The notes: a model not told the origin generated them from the sequence alone. 64,000 nt of DNA from Methylopila capsulata (GCF_016907975.1 NZ_JAFBCY010000005.1:216425-280424), one strand, 5' to 3'; shown: positions 1 to 9,340, numbered from the stretch's first letter. Made by a program: numbers and translations.

Positions 1-2041
1 TCACCCGGTCCCAGCCGACGCCGTCGCCCGGATCGAGGTCGAGGATGATCATGTCCGGCCGCTCGAGGTCTTTCAGCGCCGAGCCCCAGGGGTGAATCTC
101 CAGCACTCCGCCCTGCACCAGGCCGAGCAGGCCCTCGCGGCTGTCGATCGTGAGCACCGGCTCGTCGTCGGTCGGGTCGGGCGCCTGCCCGATCGCGGCG
201 TTCATGCCCTTCCAGCCGTGCTTCTGGAAAAAGCACTGGTCCTTCACCCCGCCGGGGCAGCGCAGCAGCGACAGCGGCCGGCCGACGATGAAGGGCGCGA
301 TCTTCGGCCAGACCTCCATGTAGTAGTCGGCGAGGCCCTGTTTGGTGACGCCGACGTCGGGCCAGTACACCCGGTCGGGATGCGTCAGGCGAACGTTCGG
401 GGCGGAGACCTTTTCGGCCCGCGGCGCCTCGTCCGGCGAGGACGCTTCCTCGCGCTTCACCTCCTCCGCCGGCTTGTCCTCGCGCAGGCCGCGGAACGAG
501 GCGTGGCGCAGGTGGTGGTCGCCGGTCCAGGCTCGGAACTCGACCTCGGCGACGAGATCGGGCCGCACGTAGCGCACGCCGCGGGCTTCGTCGGCGGTCA
601 GCTTGGTCGCGAACGGCGACCGCTTGACCTCGCGCTCCTGCAGGCGCGCGAACAGGTCCCGCGCGATCTTGGCGGAGAAGCCGGTCCCGACCCGGCCCAC
701 GGTGACAAGCTTCGTTCCCTCATGCACGCCGACGACCAGCGAGCCGATCGCGTCCTTGGCGCCGCTGGAGAGCGTGTAGCCGCCGATCACGAACTCCTGC
801 CGGTGGGTGCACTTCGACTTGATCCAGCTGCGCCCGCGGCCTGAACGGTAGGGCGCCTCGCGGTCCTTTGAGACCACGCCTTCGAGGCTGAGGCGGCAGG
901 CGTGCTGCAGCACCAGGCCGCCGTTCTCCTCGAAATGCTCGCTGAGCTTCACGATCGGTCCGCCCTCGCCCACGAGCTTGGCGAGCGCCGCCTTGCGGTC
1001 GATCAGCGAGCAGGGCCTCAAGTCCTCGCCGTCGCGGAACAGCAGGTCGAAGACGTAGAACACGAAGCTGTTCGTCCGCCCCTCGCTCAGCGCCTCCTGC
1101 AGCGCGGAGAAGTCGGACGCGCCGGCGTCGTTCTCGACGATCAGCTCGCCGTCTATCATAGCCTCGGTCACCGGCAGCGCTCTCAGCGCCTCGACCACGC
1201 GGGGGCCGAAGCGGTCGGTCCAATCGAGGCCGCTCCGGGTCATCAGCCGCACCTCGCCGTCCGCGATCCGGGCGATCAGGCGGTAGCCGTCAAACTTGAT
1301 CTCGTGGATCCATTTCGTCCCCGCCGGCGCCTTGGCGGCGAGGGTCGCGAGCGCCGGCTCCACGAAGTCGGGCGTCGCAGCCTTCTTCGCCTTCTTGAGC
1401 TTCGACGGCGGGGAGGCCGAGCGCCTGGTCTTCGGACCCTCGATCTTGCCAGTCTTCGAAGACCACCCCGGCGCCTCGCCGGCGATCTCCTCCAGCACGC
1501 GGCCGGTCTTCACCGACTCCGGACGCTCCTCCAGGATGTCCGGCGCGCCCTCGTCGCGGCCCGCCTCGTCGTCCCCCTTGATCAGCAGCCAGTTGTCGCG
1601 CTTCTCGCCGCGCTTGCGGGCCATCCGCACCAGATTCCAGCGGCCGCCGAGCTTCTCGCCGTGCAGCTCGAACTCGAGGTGGCCCTTGGCGAAGCCGCGC
1701 TTGGGGTCGGCCAGCGGCGTCCACGTCCCGCGGTCCCACAGGATGACCGTGCCGCCGCCGTACTCGCCCTTCGGGATCGTGCCCTCGAAATCGCCATAGG
1801 CGAGCGGATGGTCCTCGACCTCCACCGCGAGGCGCTTTTCGCCGACGACCAGGCTCGGCCCCTTCGCCACCGCCCAGCTCTTCAGCACGCCGTCGAACTC
1901 CAGCCGCAGGTCGTAGTGCAGCCGGGTCGCGTCGTGCTTCTGGATCAGGTAGGCGTCGCCGCCGGCGGACGCCGCCGCGTCGCCGGAAGGCTCGCTGGTC
2001 TTCTTGAAGTCGCGCTTTCGCCGGTAGACGTCGAGCGCCAT
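1..2041 (-). CDS. ligD: ATP-dependent DNA ligase LigD (multidomain NHEJ ligase), 3' end outside window
   Basis: Joins DNA double-strand breaks with Ku in bacterial non-homologous end joining. The order visible is 3'-phosphoesterase (about residues 1-170), ATP-dependent ligase with the adenylation motif KFDGYR (nucleophile Lys249), then the start of the primase-polymerase domain, where EIHPWGS and the metal-binding DLDPG (about residue 664) are readable. About 680 codons lie in the window and the rest of the polymerase domain is cut off. The PE-Lig-Pol order is that of the Pseudomonas type, not the mycobacterial Pol-PE-Lig type. The ATG lies 2 bp after the ku stop, so the two are surely co-transcribed. 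Confidence 0.95.
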   Translation of the reverse strand, partial: MALDVYRRKRDFKKTSEPSGDAAASAGGDAYLIQKHDATRLHYDLRLEFDGVLKSWAVAKGPSLVVGEKRLAVEVEDHPLAYGDFEGTIPKGEYGGGTVILWDRGTWTPLADPKRGFAKGHLEFELHGEKLGGRWNLVRMARKRGEKRDNWLLIKGDDEAGRDEGAPDILEERPESVKTGRVLEEIAGEAPGWSSKTGKIEGPKTRRSASPPSKLKKAKKAATPDFVEPALATLAAKAPAGTKWIHEIKFDGYRLIARIADGEVRLMTRSGLDWTDRFGPRVVEALRALPVTEAMIDGELIVENDAGASDFSALQEALSEGRTNSFVFYVFDLLFRDGEDLRPCSLIDRKAALAKLVGEGGPIVKLSEHFEENGGLVLQHACRLSLEGVVSKDREAPYRSGRGRSWIKSKCTHRQEFVIGGYTLSSGAKDAIGSLVVGVHEGTKLVTVGRVGTGFSAKIARDLFARLQEREVKRSPFATKLTADEARGVRYVRPDLVAEVEFRAWTGDHHLRHASFRGLREDKPAEEVKREEASSPDEAPRAEKVSAPNVRLTHPDRVYWPDVGVTKQGLADYYMEVWPKIAPFIVGRPLSLLRCPGGVKDQCFFQKHGWKGMNAAIGQAPDPTDDEPVLTIDSREGLLGLVQGGVLEIHPWGSALKDLERPDMIILDLDPGDGVGWDRV

Positions 2042-2043
2042 GG

Positions 2044-2952
2044 TCAGCTCGCCTTGCGGCGCTCCGCGGTCCTGGCGGGCGCAGACTTGGCGGGCGCTTT
2101 CGCCTTCGTCTTGGCGGGGGCCGGCTTCGCCTTCGACGTCTTTGACGCCGTCTTGGCGGAAGTCTTGGCCTGGTCGTCCTTAAGACCGGCGCTCTCGCGC
2201 AGCGCCGCCAGGAGATCGGTGACCTTCGCCGGCGCCTTGGGCTTCTTCGGCGTGATCTTGCGACCCTCCACCTTGGCCTGCACCAGCTCCGCGAGCGCGG
2301 CCTCGTAGCGGTCTTCGGTGGCGGCGGGGTCGAAGGTCCCGCGCTTGGTGTCGATGATGTGGCGGGCGAGGTCGAGCATCTCGCCCTTGATCTTGCCGGC
2401 GGCCAAGTCCCGGAACGCCTCCGTCGCCGAGCGCACCTCGTAGTCGAAGTTCAGCGTGGTCCCGATCAGCCCGTCGCCGTGGGGGCGGATGAGCACCGTG
2501 CGCTCGCGCCGGAACAGCACCGTGCGGGCGAGCGCGACGACCTTCTTCGCGCGCATGCCCTCGCGCAGCAGCGCGAAGGCCTCCTCCGCCGCGCCGTCGG
2601 CGGGCGCGAGGTAGTAGGGCTTGTCGAAATAGACGTCGTCGACCGCGTCGCAGGCGATGAAGGCGTCGACGTCGAGCGTCTTGTCGCTCTCGGGCGTCGC
2701 GGCCGCCACCTCCTCGGGCTCCAGCGTCACGTATTCGCCGGACGCGACCTCGTAGCCCTTCACCTGGTCGTCGCGCTCCACCGGGTCGCCGGTCTCGCTG
2801 TCGACGTAGCGACGCTTCACGCGGTTGCCGGTCTCGCGGTTGAGGGTGTGGAACGCAATGCGGTCGGAGGTCGACGCCGCGGTGTAGAGCGCGACGGCGC
2901 AGGCGACTTCGCCGACCTTCAGAAAGCCCTTCCAGTTTGCGCGCGGCGCCAC
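2044..2952 (-). CDS. ku: Ku protein, non-homologous end joining
   Basis: A 302-aa homodimeric DNA-end-binding protein that recruits LigD to double-strand breaks. The N-terminal Ku core (WKGFLKVG..VALYTA, DKPYYLAP, ALARTVLF) is well conserved up to about residue 250. A Lys/Ala/Pro-rich tail of about 55 residues follows, as in other bacterial Ku proteins where the tail binds DNA or ligase. It sits directly upstream of ligD with a 2-bp gap. The name is secure from the family signature and the neighbour. Confidence 0.96.
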   Translation of the reverse strand: MAPRANWKGFLKVGEVACAVALYTAASTSDRIAFHTLNRETGNRVKRRYVDSETGDPVERDDQVKGYEVASGEYVTLEPEEVAAATPESDKTLDVDAFIACDAVDDVYFDKPYYLAPADGAAEEAFALLREGMRAKKVVALARTVLFRRERTVLIRPHGDGLIGTTLNFDYEVRSATEAFRDLAAGKIKGEMLDLARHIIDTKRGTFDPAATEDRYEAALAELVQAKVEGRKITPKKPKAPAKVTDLLAALRESAGLKDDQAKTSAKTASKTSKAKPAPAKTKAKAPAKSAPARTAERRKAS

Positions 2953-3021
2953 GGCGGTTCTCCGTTGAAGACGGACTCGAACGTCGGGCGCGGCGTCCGG
3001 TTCCCCAAGGCTCTCAAGGGC

Positions 3022-4047
3022 TCAGGCGGAGCTGCGGCGGACCACCTCGTAGCCGATGTCGAACACCGCCTGCTCCGGCGTTTCGCCGGCGATGCGCTTC
3101 ACCAGCATGGCGCCGGCCTCGGCCCCGATGTTGCGGCCGGCGATCCGCATGGTCGTCATGTCGAGCCCGGCCGGCTGGGCGAGCGCGAAATCGCCGAAGC
3201 CGGCGATTCCGAGCCGTCCCGGCACGTCGATCCCGCGCCGCCGCGCCTCGAACAGCGCGCCGGCCGCGAGCGTGTCGACCGAGCAGGCGACCGCGTCCGC
3301 CTCCGGGTGTTGGTCGAGCAGGGCGACCAGCGCCGCTGCGCCCTCCTCTAGCGTCGCCACCGGGCCGTGCAGCCGGATCTCGCGCCGCGGCGCGCCGAGG
3401 TCGTCCATCGCGCGGCGGTAGCCGTCGAGGCGCTTCAGGCCGCGGCGATCCCGCTCTGAGCTGGGCGCGACGAAGGCGATCCGGCGGTAGCCGAAGCCGT
3501 GCAGCGCGAGCGTCATCGCCCGGCCCGCGTCCACGTTCGAGAAGCCCACCACCATGTCGACGGGCTCGGCCGGCAGGTCCCAGGTCTCGACGATCGGCAC
3601 GCCGGCCGCCGCCAGCAGCCGCCGCGCGCGCGGGGTGTGGAACGCGTCGGTGAGCATGACGCCGTCCGGGCGCCGGCCGAGGATCGCCCGCAGCAGGCGC
3701 TCCTCGTCGGTCTCGGAGTAACCCGAGGAGCCCAGCAGGATGGTGAAGCCCGCCGCCTCCGCGGCCTCCGTCAGGCCTGCGATCGTCGGCGCGAAGATCG
3801 CGTTCTCGAAGGTCGAGACGACGGCGGCGATCAACCCGCTGCGGCGCGCGGCGAGGCTGCCGGCGACGAGGTCCGGCACGTAGTCGAGCTGCGCCATGGC
3901 GGCTTCGATGCGGGCGCGCGTCTCGGGCGCGACCTTCTCCGGCGTCCGGAGCGCGCGCGACACCGTCATCTGCGACACGCCGGCGAGCTCCGCCACGTCG
4001 TCCATGCGCAGCCGGCGGTCGCCGTCGGGCGTCTTCGCGTTGACCAT
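3022..4047 (-). CDS. LacI-family transcriptional regulator (GntR-like)
   Basis: A 341-aa repressor. The N-terminal helix-turn-helix MDDVAELAGVSQMTVSRALR (within about residues 15-35) is followed by a hinge and a periplasmic-binding-protein-like effector domain ending in DIGYEVV. The reading frame continues 57 codons further upstream, but that extension does not look like a LacI N-terminus, so the ATG at 4047 is chosen. It is divergent from the dioxygenase and symporter genes. A near-palindrome with a central CG lies in the shared intergenic region, so it probably represses them. The effector, perhaps a sugar acid, is unknown. Confidence 0.9.
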   Translation of the reverse strand: MVNAKTPDGDRRLRMDDVAELAGVSQMTVSRALRTPEKVAPETRARIEAAMAQLDYVPDLVAGSLAARRSGLIAAVVSTFENAIFAPTIAGLTEAAEAAGFTILLGSSGYSETDEERLLRAILGRRPDGVMLTDAFHTPRARRLLAAAGVPIVETWDLPAEPVDMVVGFSNVDAGRAMTLALHGFGYRRIAFVAPSSERDRRGLKRLDGYRRAMDDLGAPRREIRLHGPVATLEEGAAALVALLDQHPEADAVACSVDTLAAGALFEARRRGIDVPGRLGIAGFGDFALAQPAGLDMTTMRIAGRNIGAEAGAMLVKRIAGETPEQAVFDIGYEVVRRSSA

Positions 4048-4167
4048 GTCGCTCCACAGGGCGCGCAAACGGCGCCTCCAACCCGTGTTCGTCTTAGCGG
4101 GTTCGCGCCGCCGCGCCGAGCCCCGCGCAGGTCGGACGAGGGCGTCGAAAAATACCACGCCCCCGGG

Positions 4168-4197
4168 TTGACGGGTGCGACATGTTTGCGCAATCAT
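4168..4197 (+). promoter_or_regulatory. Candidate promoter with LacI-type operator
   Basis: A 16-bp near-palindrome ATGTTTGCGCAATCAT (4182-4197) is symmetric around a central CG, with one mismatched pair. That form is typical of LacI/GalR operators. A TTGACG at 4168-4173 sits 18 bp before AATCAT (4192-4197), so the operator would cover the -10 region of the dioxygenase promoter. Binding by the divergent LacI protein is inferred. Confidence 0.5.
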
Positions 4198-4253
4198 CGT
4201 CATCGAGACCGGTTCCAAGCCGGCGAAACGGCATCACGAGGAGACGCCACGAC

Positions 4254-5165
4254 ATGCTCACCCAGGACCAGATCAAGGCCTATCACGAGGACGGCTACGT
4301 GCTCGTCGAAGACGCCGTCACCGGCCCGCTGCTCGAGGAGCTGCGCGCGCTGACCTACGGCATGATCGAGCGCTCCCGCGCCGTCACAGAGAACGACGCC
4401 GTCTTCGATCTCGACGAGGGCCACTCCAAGGACAGCCCCCGTCTGACCCGCATCAAACAGCCGCATGTGCACATGCCGGCCTTCTTCGAGGTGCTGCGCT
4501 CGCCGAAGGTCCGCGGCGTGCTCGAAGCCCTGCTTGGCCCTTCGGTGCGGCTGCAGACCAGCAAGCTCAACACCAAGGCGCCCGGCGGCGGCGCGGCGGT
4601 GGAGTGGCACCAGGACTGGGCGTTCTACCCTCACACCAACGACGACGTGCTGGCGATCGGCCTCATGCTGGAGGACGTCGAGGAGGCGAACGGCCCGCTT
4701 CAGGTGGTCCCGGGCACGCATGAGGGGCCGATCCTCAGCCACTTCGTCAACGGCGTGTTCGCGGGCGCGATCGACCCCAACGACCCCTTGTTCGAGAAGG
4801 ACAAGATCCGGATGCTGACCGGCAAGGCGGGCTCGATGTCGCTGCACCACTGCCGCACGCTGCACGGCTCCGCGCCCAACATGTCGGACCGCGCCCGGCT
4901 GATGTGCTTCTACGAGCTCTCGGCCGCCGACGCCTGGCCGCTGGCCGGGGCCGCCGGCGCCTTCGTCGGCATGAACCAGAACCAGGTCTGGGACACCGTC
5001 ACCAGCCGGATGGTGTTCGGCGAGCAGACCAACCGCCCGCGGCTGAAGGACGTGCCGGTGCTGCTGCCGCTGCCGCCGGCGCCGGACAGCTCCTCCATCT
5101 TCAAGGTCCAGAAGAGCGCGGGCGCCGTGTCCGCCTTCGCCAAGCCCGGAGAGCGCGCCGCCTGA
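4254..5165 (+). CDS. Phytanoyl-CoA dioxygenase (PhyH) family Fe(II)/2-oxoglutarate oxygenase
   Basis: A 303-aa non-heme iron oxygenase that should couple 2-oxoglutarate decarboxylation to hydroxylation of a small substrate. The HxD motif is visible as His119-Gln-Asp121, with a distal His204 in TLHGS and Arg214 in SDRAR for the 2-oxoglutarate carboxylate. The start ATG follows a GAGGAG-like ribosome site. It is upstream of an MHS-type symporter and divergent from a LacI regulator, so it probably acts in catabolism of a compound imported by that symporter. The substrate cannot be read from sequence, and this family includes many members that do not act on phytanoyl-CoA. Confidence 0.88.
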   Translation: MLTQDQIKAYHEDGYVLVEDAVTGPLLEELRALTYGMIERSRAVTENDAVFDLDEGHSKDSPRLTRIKQPHVHMPAFFEVLRSPKVRGVLEALLGPSVRLQTSKLNTKAPGGGAAVEWHQDWAFYPHTNDDVLAIGLMLEDVEEANGPLQVVPGTHEGPILSHFVNGVFAGAIDPNDPLFEKDKIRMLTGKAGSMSLHHCRTLHGSAPNMSDRARLMCFYELSAADAWPLAGAAGAFVGMNQNQVWDTVTSRMVFGEQTNRPRLKDVPVLLPLPPAPDSSSIFKVQKSAGAVSAFAKPGERAA

Positions 5166-5293
5166 CGCGACAGGCCCGATCGCACGACCCGCCGCCGCGC
5201 CGAACGACGGCGGCGGGACAAAAAATTCCAGCGGAACGACCCGGCGTCCAACGAGGCGCCGGGCGCCAAAACATAAGATCTGGGAGGATCGCC

Positions 5294-6652
5294 ATGTCGG
5301 CTGCCGCCGAAGGGAGGCCTGCGCACTCGCGCAGGGTGATCGCCGCGTCCTGCGTGGGCACGGCGCTCGAATGGTACGACTTCTTCATCTACAGCTCGGC
5401 CGCGGCCCTGGTCTTCGGCCACCTGTTCTTCCCGAAGCTCGACCCCGCCACCGGCACGCTGGTCGCGCTCGCGACCTTCGGCGTCGGCTTCCTGTCGCGC
5501 CCACTCGGCGGGCTCGTGTTCGGCCATCTCGGCGACCGCATCGGCCGCAAGCCGGTGCTGATCATCACGCTGCTGCTCGTCGGCGTCGGCACCCTGCTTA
5601 TCGGCCTGCTGCCGACCTATGACCAGATCGGCGTCTGGGCGCCGATCCTGCTCGTGTTCCTGCGGCTGGTGCAGGGCTTCGGCGCCGGCGCCGAGTACGG
5701 CGGCGCGGTCCTCATGCTGGTGGAGCACGCGCCGCCCGGCCGTCGCGGATTCTGGGGCTCGTTCGCGCCGCTCGGCGTCGGCGCCGGCATGATGCTGGCG
5801 TCCGGCGTGTTCGCGCTGGTGTCGCGGCTGCCGCAGGAGGACTTCCTGAGCTGGGGCTGGCGCGTGCCGTTCCTGCTCTCGATCGTCATGGTGATCTTCG
5901 GCGTCGTCATCCGCATGGGCCTGAAGGAGACGCCCGTGTTCGAGAAGATCGCGGCGGAGCCCGAGACCAAGTCGAAGAACCCGGTCTGGGAGTCGATCTC
6001 CCGCCAGCCCCGAAACTTCTTCGTGGTGCTGGGCTCCCGCCTCGCCGAGAACGGCCACGGCTATCTCTTCCCGGTGTTCGGGCTGAGCTACGCGGTCAAC
6101 AACCTCGGCGTGCCGAAATCGGAGGCGCTGTTCGCGATGATGAGCGGCTACGTGGTGCAGATGATCTGCGTGGTCGCCTTCGCCTCGCTGTCGGACCGCA
6201 TCGGCCGGCGGCCGGTCTATATCTTCGGCGCCTTGTTCGGCTGCCTGCTCGCCTTCCCGTTCTTCGCCATGCTGGAGGCCAAAACCACCTTCTGGCTGTG
6301 CGCGGCGTTCTGGCTGGCGCTCGGCGGCAACGCGGCGATGTTCGGCACCCAGGCCGCCTATTTCGCGGAGCTGTTCGGGCCGAAGCGGCGGTTCTCCGGC
6401 TTCGCCTTCGCGCGCGAGCTGGGCTCGATCCTCGCCGGCGGCCCCGCGCCGGCGATCGCCACGGCGCTTGTCGCCTGGGCCAGCGGCTCGTCCTGGCCGG
6501 TCGCGCTCTACGCGATCTTCCTCGGCCTCGTCACGGCCTACGCGGTCTGGATGGGCCCAGAGACCTACCGGGACGACATCACCGTCGACGCGAGCGAGAG
6601 CGAGCCGGAGCGCGCCAAGGCCGAACCACGCTTTGTCCGCGCGGTCGCCTGA
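5294..6652 (+). CDS. MFS transporter, metabolite:H+ symporter (MHS/ShiA-ProP type)
   Basis: A 452-aa inner-membrane protein with 12 predicted transmembrane helices. It opens with the family pattern ALEWYDFFIYSSAAALVF, and the loop 2-3 motif GHLGDRIGRKP is repeated in degenerate form in the second half (LSDRIGRRP). It belongs to the proton symporters for organic acids and osmolytes (KgtP, ShiA, ProP relatives). The ATG has a strong site, GGGAGGA, 6 bp upstream. It lies 128 bp behind the PhyH gene and probably imports that enzyme's substrate or a related compound. Confidence 0.9.
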   Translation: MSAAAEGRPAHSRRVIAASCVGTALEWYDFFIYSSAAALVFGHLFFPKLDPATGTLVALATFGVGFLSRPLGGLVFGHLGDRIGRKPVLIITLLLVGVGTLLIGLLPTYDQIGVWAPILLVFLRLVQGFGAGAEYGGAVLMLVEHAPPGRRGFWGSFAPLGVGAGMMLASGVFALVSRLPQEDFLSWGWRVPFLLSIVMVIFGVVIRMGLKETPVFEKIAAEPETKSKNPVWESISRQPRNFFVVLGSRLAENGHGYLFPVFGLSYAVNNLGVPKSEALFAMMSGYVVQMICVVAFASLSDRIGRRPVYIFGALFGCLLAFPFFAMLEAKTTFWLCAAFWLALGGNAAMFGTQAAYFAELFGPKRRFSGFAFARELGSILAGGPAPAIATALVAWASGSSWPVALYAIFLGLVTAYAVWMGPETYRDDITVDASESEPERAKAEPRFVRAVA

Positions 6653-6718
6653 CGCCTCCGCGCCGATCCCTCCGGCGGGCGCTTGAACCTGCGCCCGCCG
6701 GAGCCACTTAGCCGCGTC

Positions 6719-7600
6719 ATGTCCCCCCGCGCGCTCCTCATCGTCAACGCCAAGAGCCGCACCGGCCAGGATGCGCGCGACCATGCGGTCGACGCCCTCC
6801 GGTCCGCAGGACTCACGCCGATCCCGCTCTCCGCCGACAGCCGGGACGAGCTGTCCCCCGCGATCGCGGCGCGGGCGGACGAGGCGGAGATGATCCTGGT
6901 CGCGGGCGGCGACGGCACGCTGAACGCCGCCGCCAAGGGCGTGCACGCCTCGCAGAAGCCGCTCGGCGTGCTGCCGACCGGCACAGCCAACGACCTCGCC
7001 CGCACGCTTGGCGTTCCCCCCGACCTCGACGCCGCGATCCGCATCGTGGCGGAGGGCCGCACGCGCCGGATCGACCTCGGCCAGGTCAACGACGAGCTGT
7101 TCTTCAACGTCGCGAGCCTCGGCCTCAGCGTGGACCTCGCGGAAGAGCTGACGAGCGACCTCAAGCGTCGCTTCGGCCGGCTGGGCTACGCCGTGGCGGC
7201 GGCGCGGGCGCTCGCGCGGGCGAAGCCGTTCCGCGTCACGATCGAGAGCGACGCCGGCCGGGTGCGTACGCTCAGCCTGCAGGTCGCGGTGGGCAACGGC
7301 CGCTTCTACGGCGGCGGCAACGTCATCGAGCGCACCGCCGCCATCGACGACGGCCGGCTCGACCTCTACAGCCTCGAGTTCGCCCGCGCCTGGCGGCTGG
7401 CGCTGATGCTGAAGGCGCTCCGGATCGGCGACCATGGGGCGTGGCGGGAGATCCGATCGATGAGCGGCCAGTCCTTCGACGTGCGCACCCGAAAGCCGAA
7501 GCCGATCAACGCCGACGGGGAGATCATCGCGGAGACGCCCGCCCGCTTCCGGCTGCTGCGCCGGGCGATCGAGGTCTTCGTGCCGGCGGAGAGCGCCTGA
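6719..7600 (+). CDS. Diacylglycerol kinase / YegS-family lipid kinase
   Basis: A 293-aa soluble kinase of the DAGK catalytic family, which phosphorylates diacylglycerol, sphingosine-like or other lipids with ATP. The nucleotide-binding signature GGDGTLN is at residues 63-69, followed by LPTGTANDLARTLG and a C-terminal beta-sandwich part ending IEVFVPAESA. The ATG at 6719 is preferred over an upstream in-frame TTG at 6683, because the protein then starts right at the first beta strand (RALLIVN). It lies 1 bp before the next gene. The lipid substrate is unknown. Confidence 0.9.
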   Translation: MSPRALLIVNAKSRTGQDARDHAVDALRSAGLTPIPLSADSRDELSPAIAARADEAEMILVAGGDGTLNAAAKGVHASQKPLGVLPTGTANDLARTLGVPPDLDAAIRIVAEGRTRRIDLGQVNDELFFNVASLGLSVDLAEELTSDLKRRFGRLGYAVAAARALARAKPFRVTIESDAGRVRTLSLQVAVGNGRFYGGGNVIERTAAIDDGRLDLYSLEFARAWRLALMLKALRIGDHGAWREIRSMSGQSFDVRTRKPKPINADGEIIAETPARFRLLRRAIEVFVPAESA

Positions 7601-7601
7601 C

Positions 7602-8048
7602 GTGATCGATCTGACGCGCGACCCGGCGTTCTTCCGCGTGCTTTCGGACAGCCACGCCCGCTTCGTCGGCCGCCCGCTCGCCCCCGAAGGCGCGGACGCG
7701 GCCTGGCTCTACGACGACGCGCCGTTCGCCGTGCTGGCCCACGACGGCGGAGCGGACCCGCGCTTCGTCTACGCCAATCTGACAGCGCAGAGGTGCTTCG
7801 AATACGGCTGGGATGAGATCATCGGCCTGCCCTCCCGGCTGTCGGCGGAGGCGCCGGAGCGCGCGGCCCGGCAGGCGCTGCTCGACGCGGTGACGCAGAA
7901 CGGCTTCGCGGAGAACTACCGCGGGATTCGCGTCGCCAAGTCCGGCCGGCGGTTCTGGATCGAGCAGGGCGTGGTCTGGCGACTGGTCTCGCCGGACGGG
8001 TCGGCGGTCGGCCAGGCCGCGACCTTCGCGAACTGGCGCGACGCTTAA
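7602..8048 (+). CDS. MEKHLA/PAS-like domain protein
   Basis: A 148-aa single-domain protein starting with GTG 1 bp after the lipid kinase stop. The middle (APFAVLAHDGGADPRFVYAN, then CFEYGWDEIIGLPSRLSAE) is a PAS-like fold typical of the MEKHLA family, found alone in bacteria and fused to HD-ZIP proteins in plants. No effector domain is attached, so it would act as a stand-alone sensor or binding module. The ligand is unknown. The 3' end overlaps the convergent MFS gene by 4 bp. Confidence 0.8.
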   Translation: MIDLTRDPAFFRVLSDSHARFVGRPLAPEGADAAWLYDDAPFAVLAHDGGADPRFVYANLTAQRCFEYGWDEIIGLPSRLSAEAPERAARQALLDAVTQNGFAENYRGIRVAKSGRRFWIEQGVVWRLVSPDGSAVGQAATFANWRDA

Positions 8049-9340
8049 GCCCGCTCCCGCCGCCACAGCCACAGCCCGACGGCGCAGCCCAGCGCGGAGA
8101 GCGCCGCCACGTAGTGGGCGTGGGCGAAGGGATCGAGCCGCAGCAGGAACGGCAGCAGCACCGGCGTCAGCCCGCCGAAGACGGCGTAGGCGACGTTGTA
8201 GGAGAACGACACCCCAGTGAAGCGCACAGCAGCCGGGAAGGCGCGCACCATGACGTAGGGCACGCCCGCAACGACGCCGACCGCGAGCCCCGCAAGCGCG
8301 TAGAGCGGCGTCAGCAGGGCGGGGTCGCTCGGCGCGTAGGCGTAGAAGATCCAGACGCAGACGCCGAGGACGGGAGCGCCGAACGTGAAGAACGGCCCGG
8401 CGCCGATTCGGTCGATCAGCGCCCCGGCCAGGACGCAGCCGATCGCGAGCCCGACGGTGGCCGCGGCGTTCGCCGACAGCGCGGCGGCGATCGGGACGCC
8501 GTGCAGCCGTTCCAGCAGCGCGGGGGTCATCAGGATGACCACCACGATCGCCGCCGACAGCAGCCAGGTCAGCAGCATCGAGACGATCACGGCGCGGCCA
8601 TGGTCGCGCAGCGCCGCCTTCAGCGGCAGTTCGGCCGCGACCTCGGCCCGGGCCTTCATCTCCCGGAACACCGGCGTCTCGTCCAGCAGGCGGCGGAGGT
8701 AGACTGAGGCGAGCCCGAACACGCCGCCGAGCAGGAACGGCAGCCGCCAGGCCCAGTCCGCGACGGTTTCGGGCGTGAAGGCGCGGTTCACGAGTCCGGC
8801 CGCGAGCGAGCCCATCAGGATGCCGACGGTCAATCCCGCCGTCAGCACGCCGCAGGCGAGGCCGACGCGGTTCGGCGGCGCGTGCTCCGCCACGAACACC
8901 CAGGCGCCCGGCGCCTCGCCGCCGATCGCGGCCCCCTGCGCCACGCGGAGCGCGAGCAGCGCGATGGGCGCGGCGACGCCGATCGTGGCGTAGGTCGGCA
9001 GCAGGCCGATGCCGAGCGTCGCGAGCCCCATCAGCAGGATGGTGAAGGCGAAGACGCGTTTGCGGCCGACCCGATCGCCGACATGCGCCATGACCACCCC
9101 GCTCAGGGGCCGCACGAGATAGCCGACGGCGAACAGCGCGAAGGTCTGCGCCTGCCGGAGCCACTCCGGGATTTCCGGCGGAAAGAACAGCTGACCGATC
9201 ACTGTCGCGAAGAACACGAACACCACGAAGTCGTAGAACTCGAGCGCGCCGCCGAGCGCCGCGAGACCGAGCGTCTTGCCATCGCGCGCGGTGAGCGGGC
9301 GGGCCGGAGCCTGCGCGAGATCCGGGGCCAGAGCGCTCAC
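8045..9340 (-). CDS. MFS transporter, MHS-like
   Basis: A 431-aa, 12-helix inner-membrane transporter. It opens with LGGALEFYDFVVFVFFATVIG and has the loop motif AHVGDRVGRKRVF, which marks the metabolite:H+ symporter group. A second copy of the motif is degenerate (ALIDRIGAGP). The start is the GTG at 9340, overlapping the stop of the upstream DUF2938 gene (GTGA), which indicates translational coupling. The substrate is unknown. Confidence 0.88.
   Translation of the reverse strand: MSALAPDLAQAPARPLTARDGKTLGLAALGGALEFYDFVVFVFFATVIGQLFFPPEIPEWLRQAQTFALFAVGYLVRPLSGVVMAHVGDRVGRKRVFAFTILLMGLATLGIGLLPTYATIGVAAPIALLALRVAQGAAIGGEAPGAWVFVAEHAPPNRVGLACGVLTAGLTVGILMGSLAAGLVNRAFTPETVADWAWRLPFLLGGVFGLASVYLRRLLDETPVFREMKARAEVAAELPLKAALRDHGRAVIVSMLLTWLLSAAIVVVILMTPALLERLHGVPIAAALSANAAATVGLAIGCVLAGALIDRIGAGPFFTFGAPVLGVCVWIFYAYAPSDPALLTPLYALAGLAVGVVAGVPYVMVRAFPAAVRFTGVSFSYNVAYAVFGGLTPVLLPFLLRLDPFAHAHYVAALSALGCAVGLWLWRRERA

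Noticed and set aside
902..2308. 468-codon open frame on the plus strand opposite ligD and ku
   Set aside because: The ligase motifs KFDGYR and EIHPWGS on the minus strand leave no doubt which strand is coding.
4910..7435. 841-codon open frame on the minus strand opposite the dioxygenase, symporter and lipid kinase genes
   Set aside because: It spans three real genes and their gaps, and shows no domain pattern. Composition-driven shadow.
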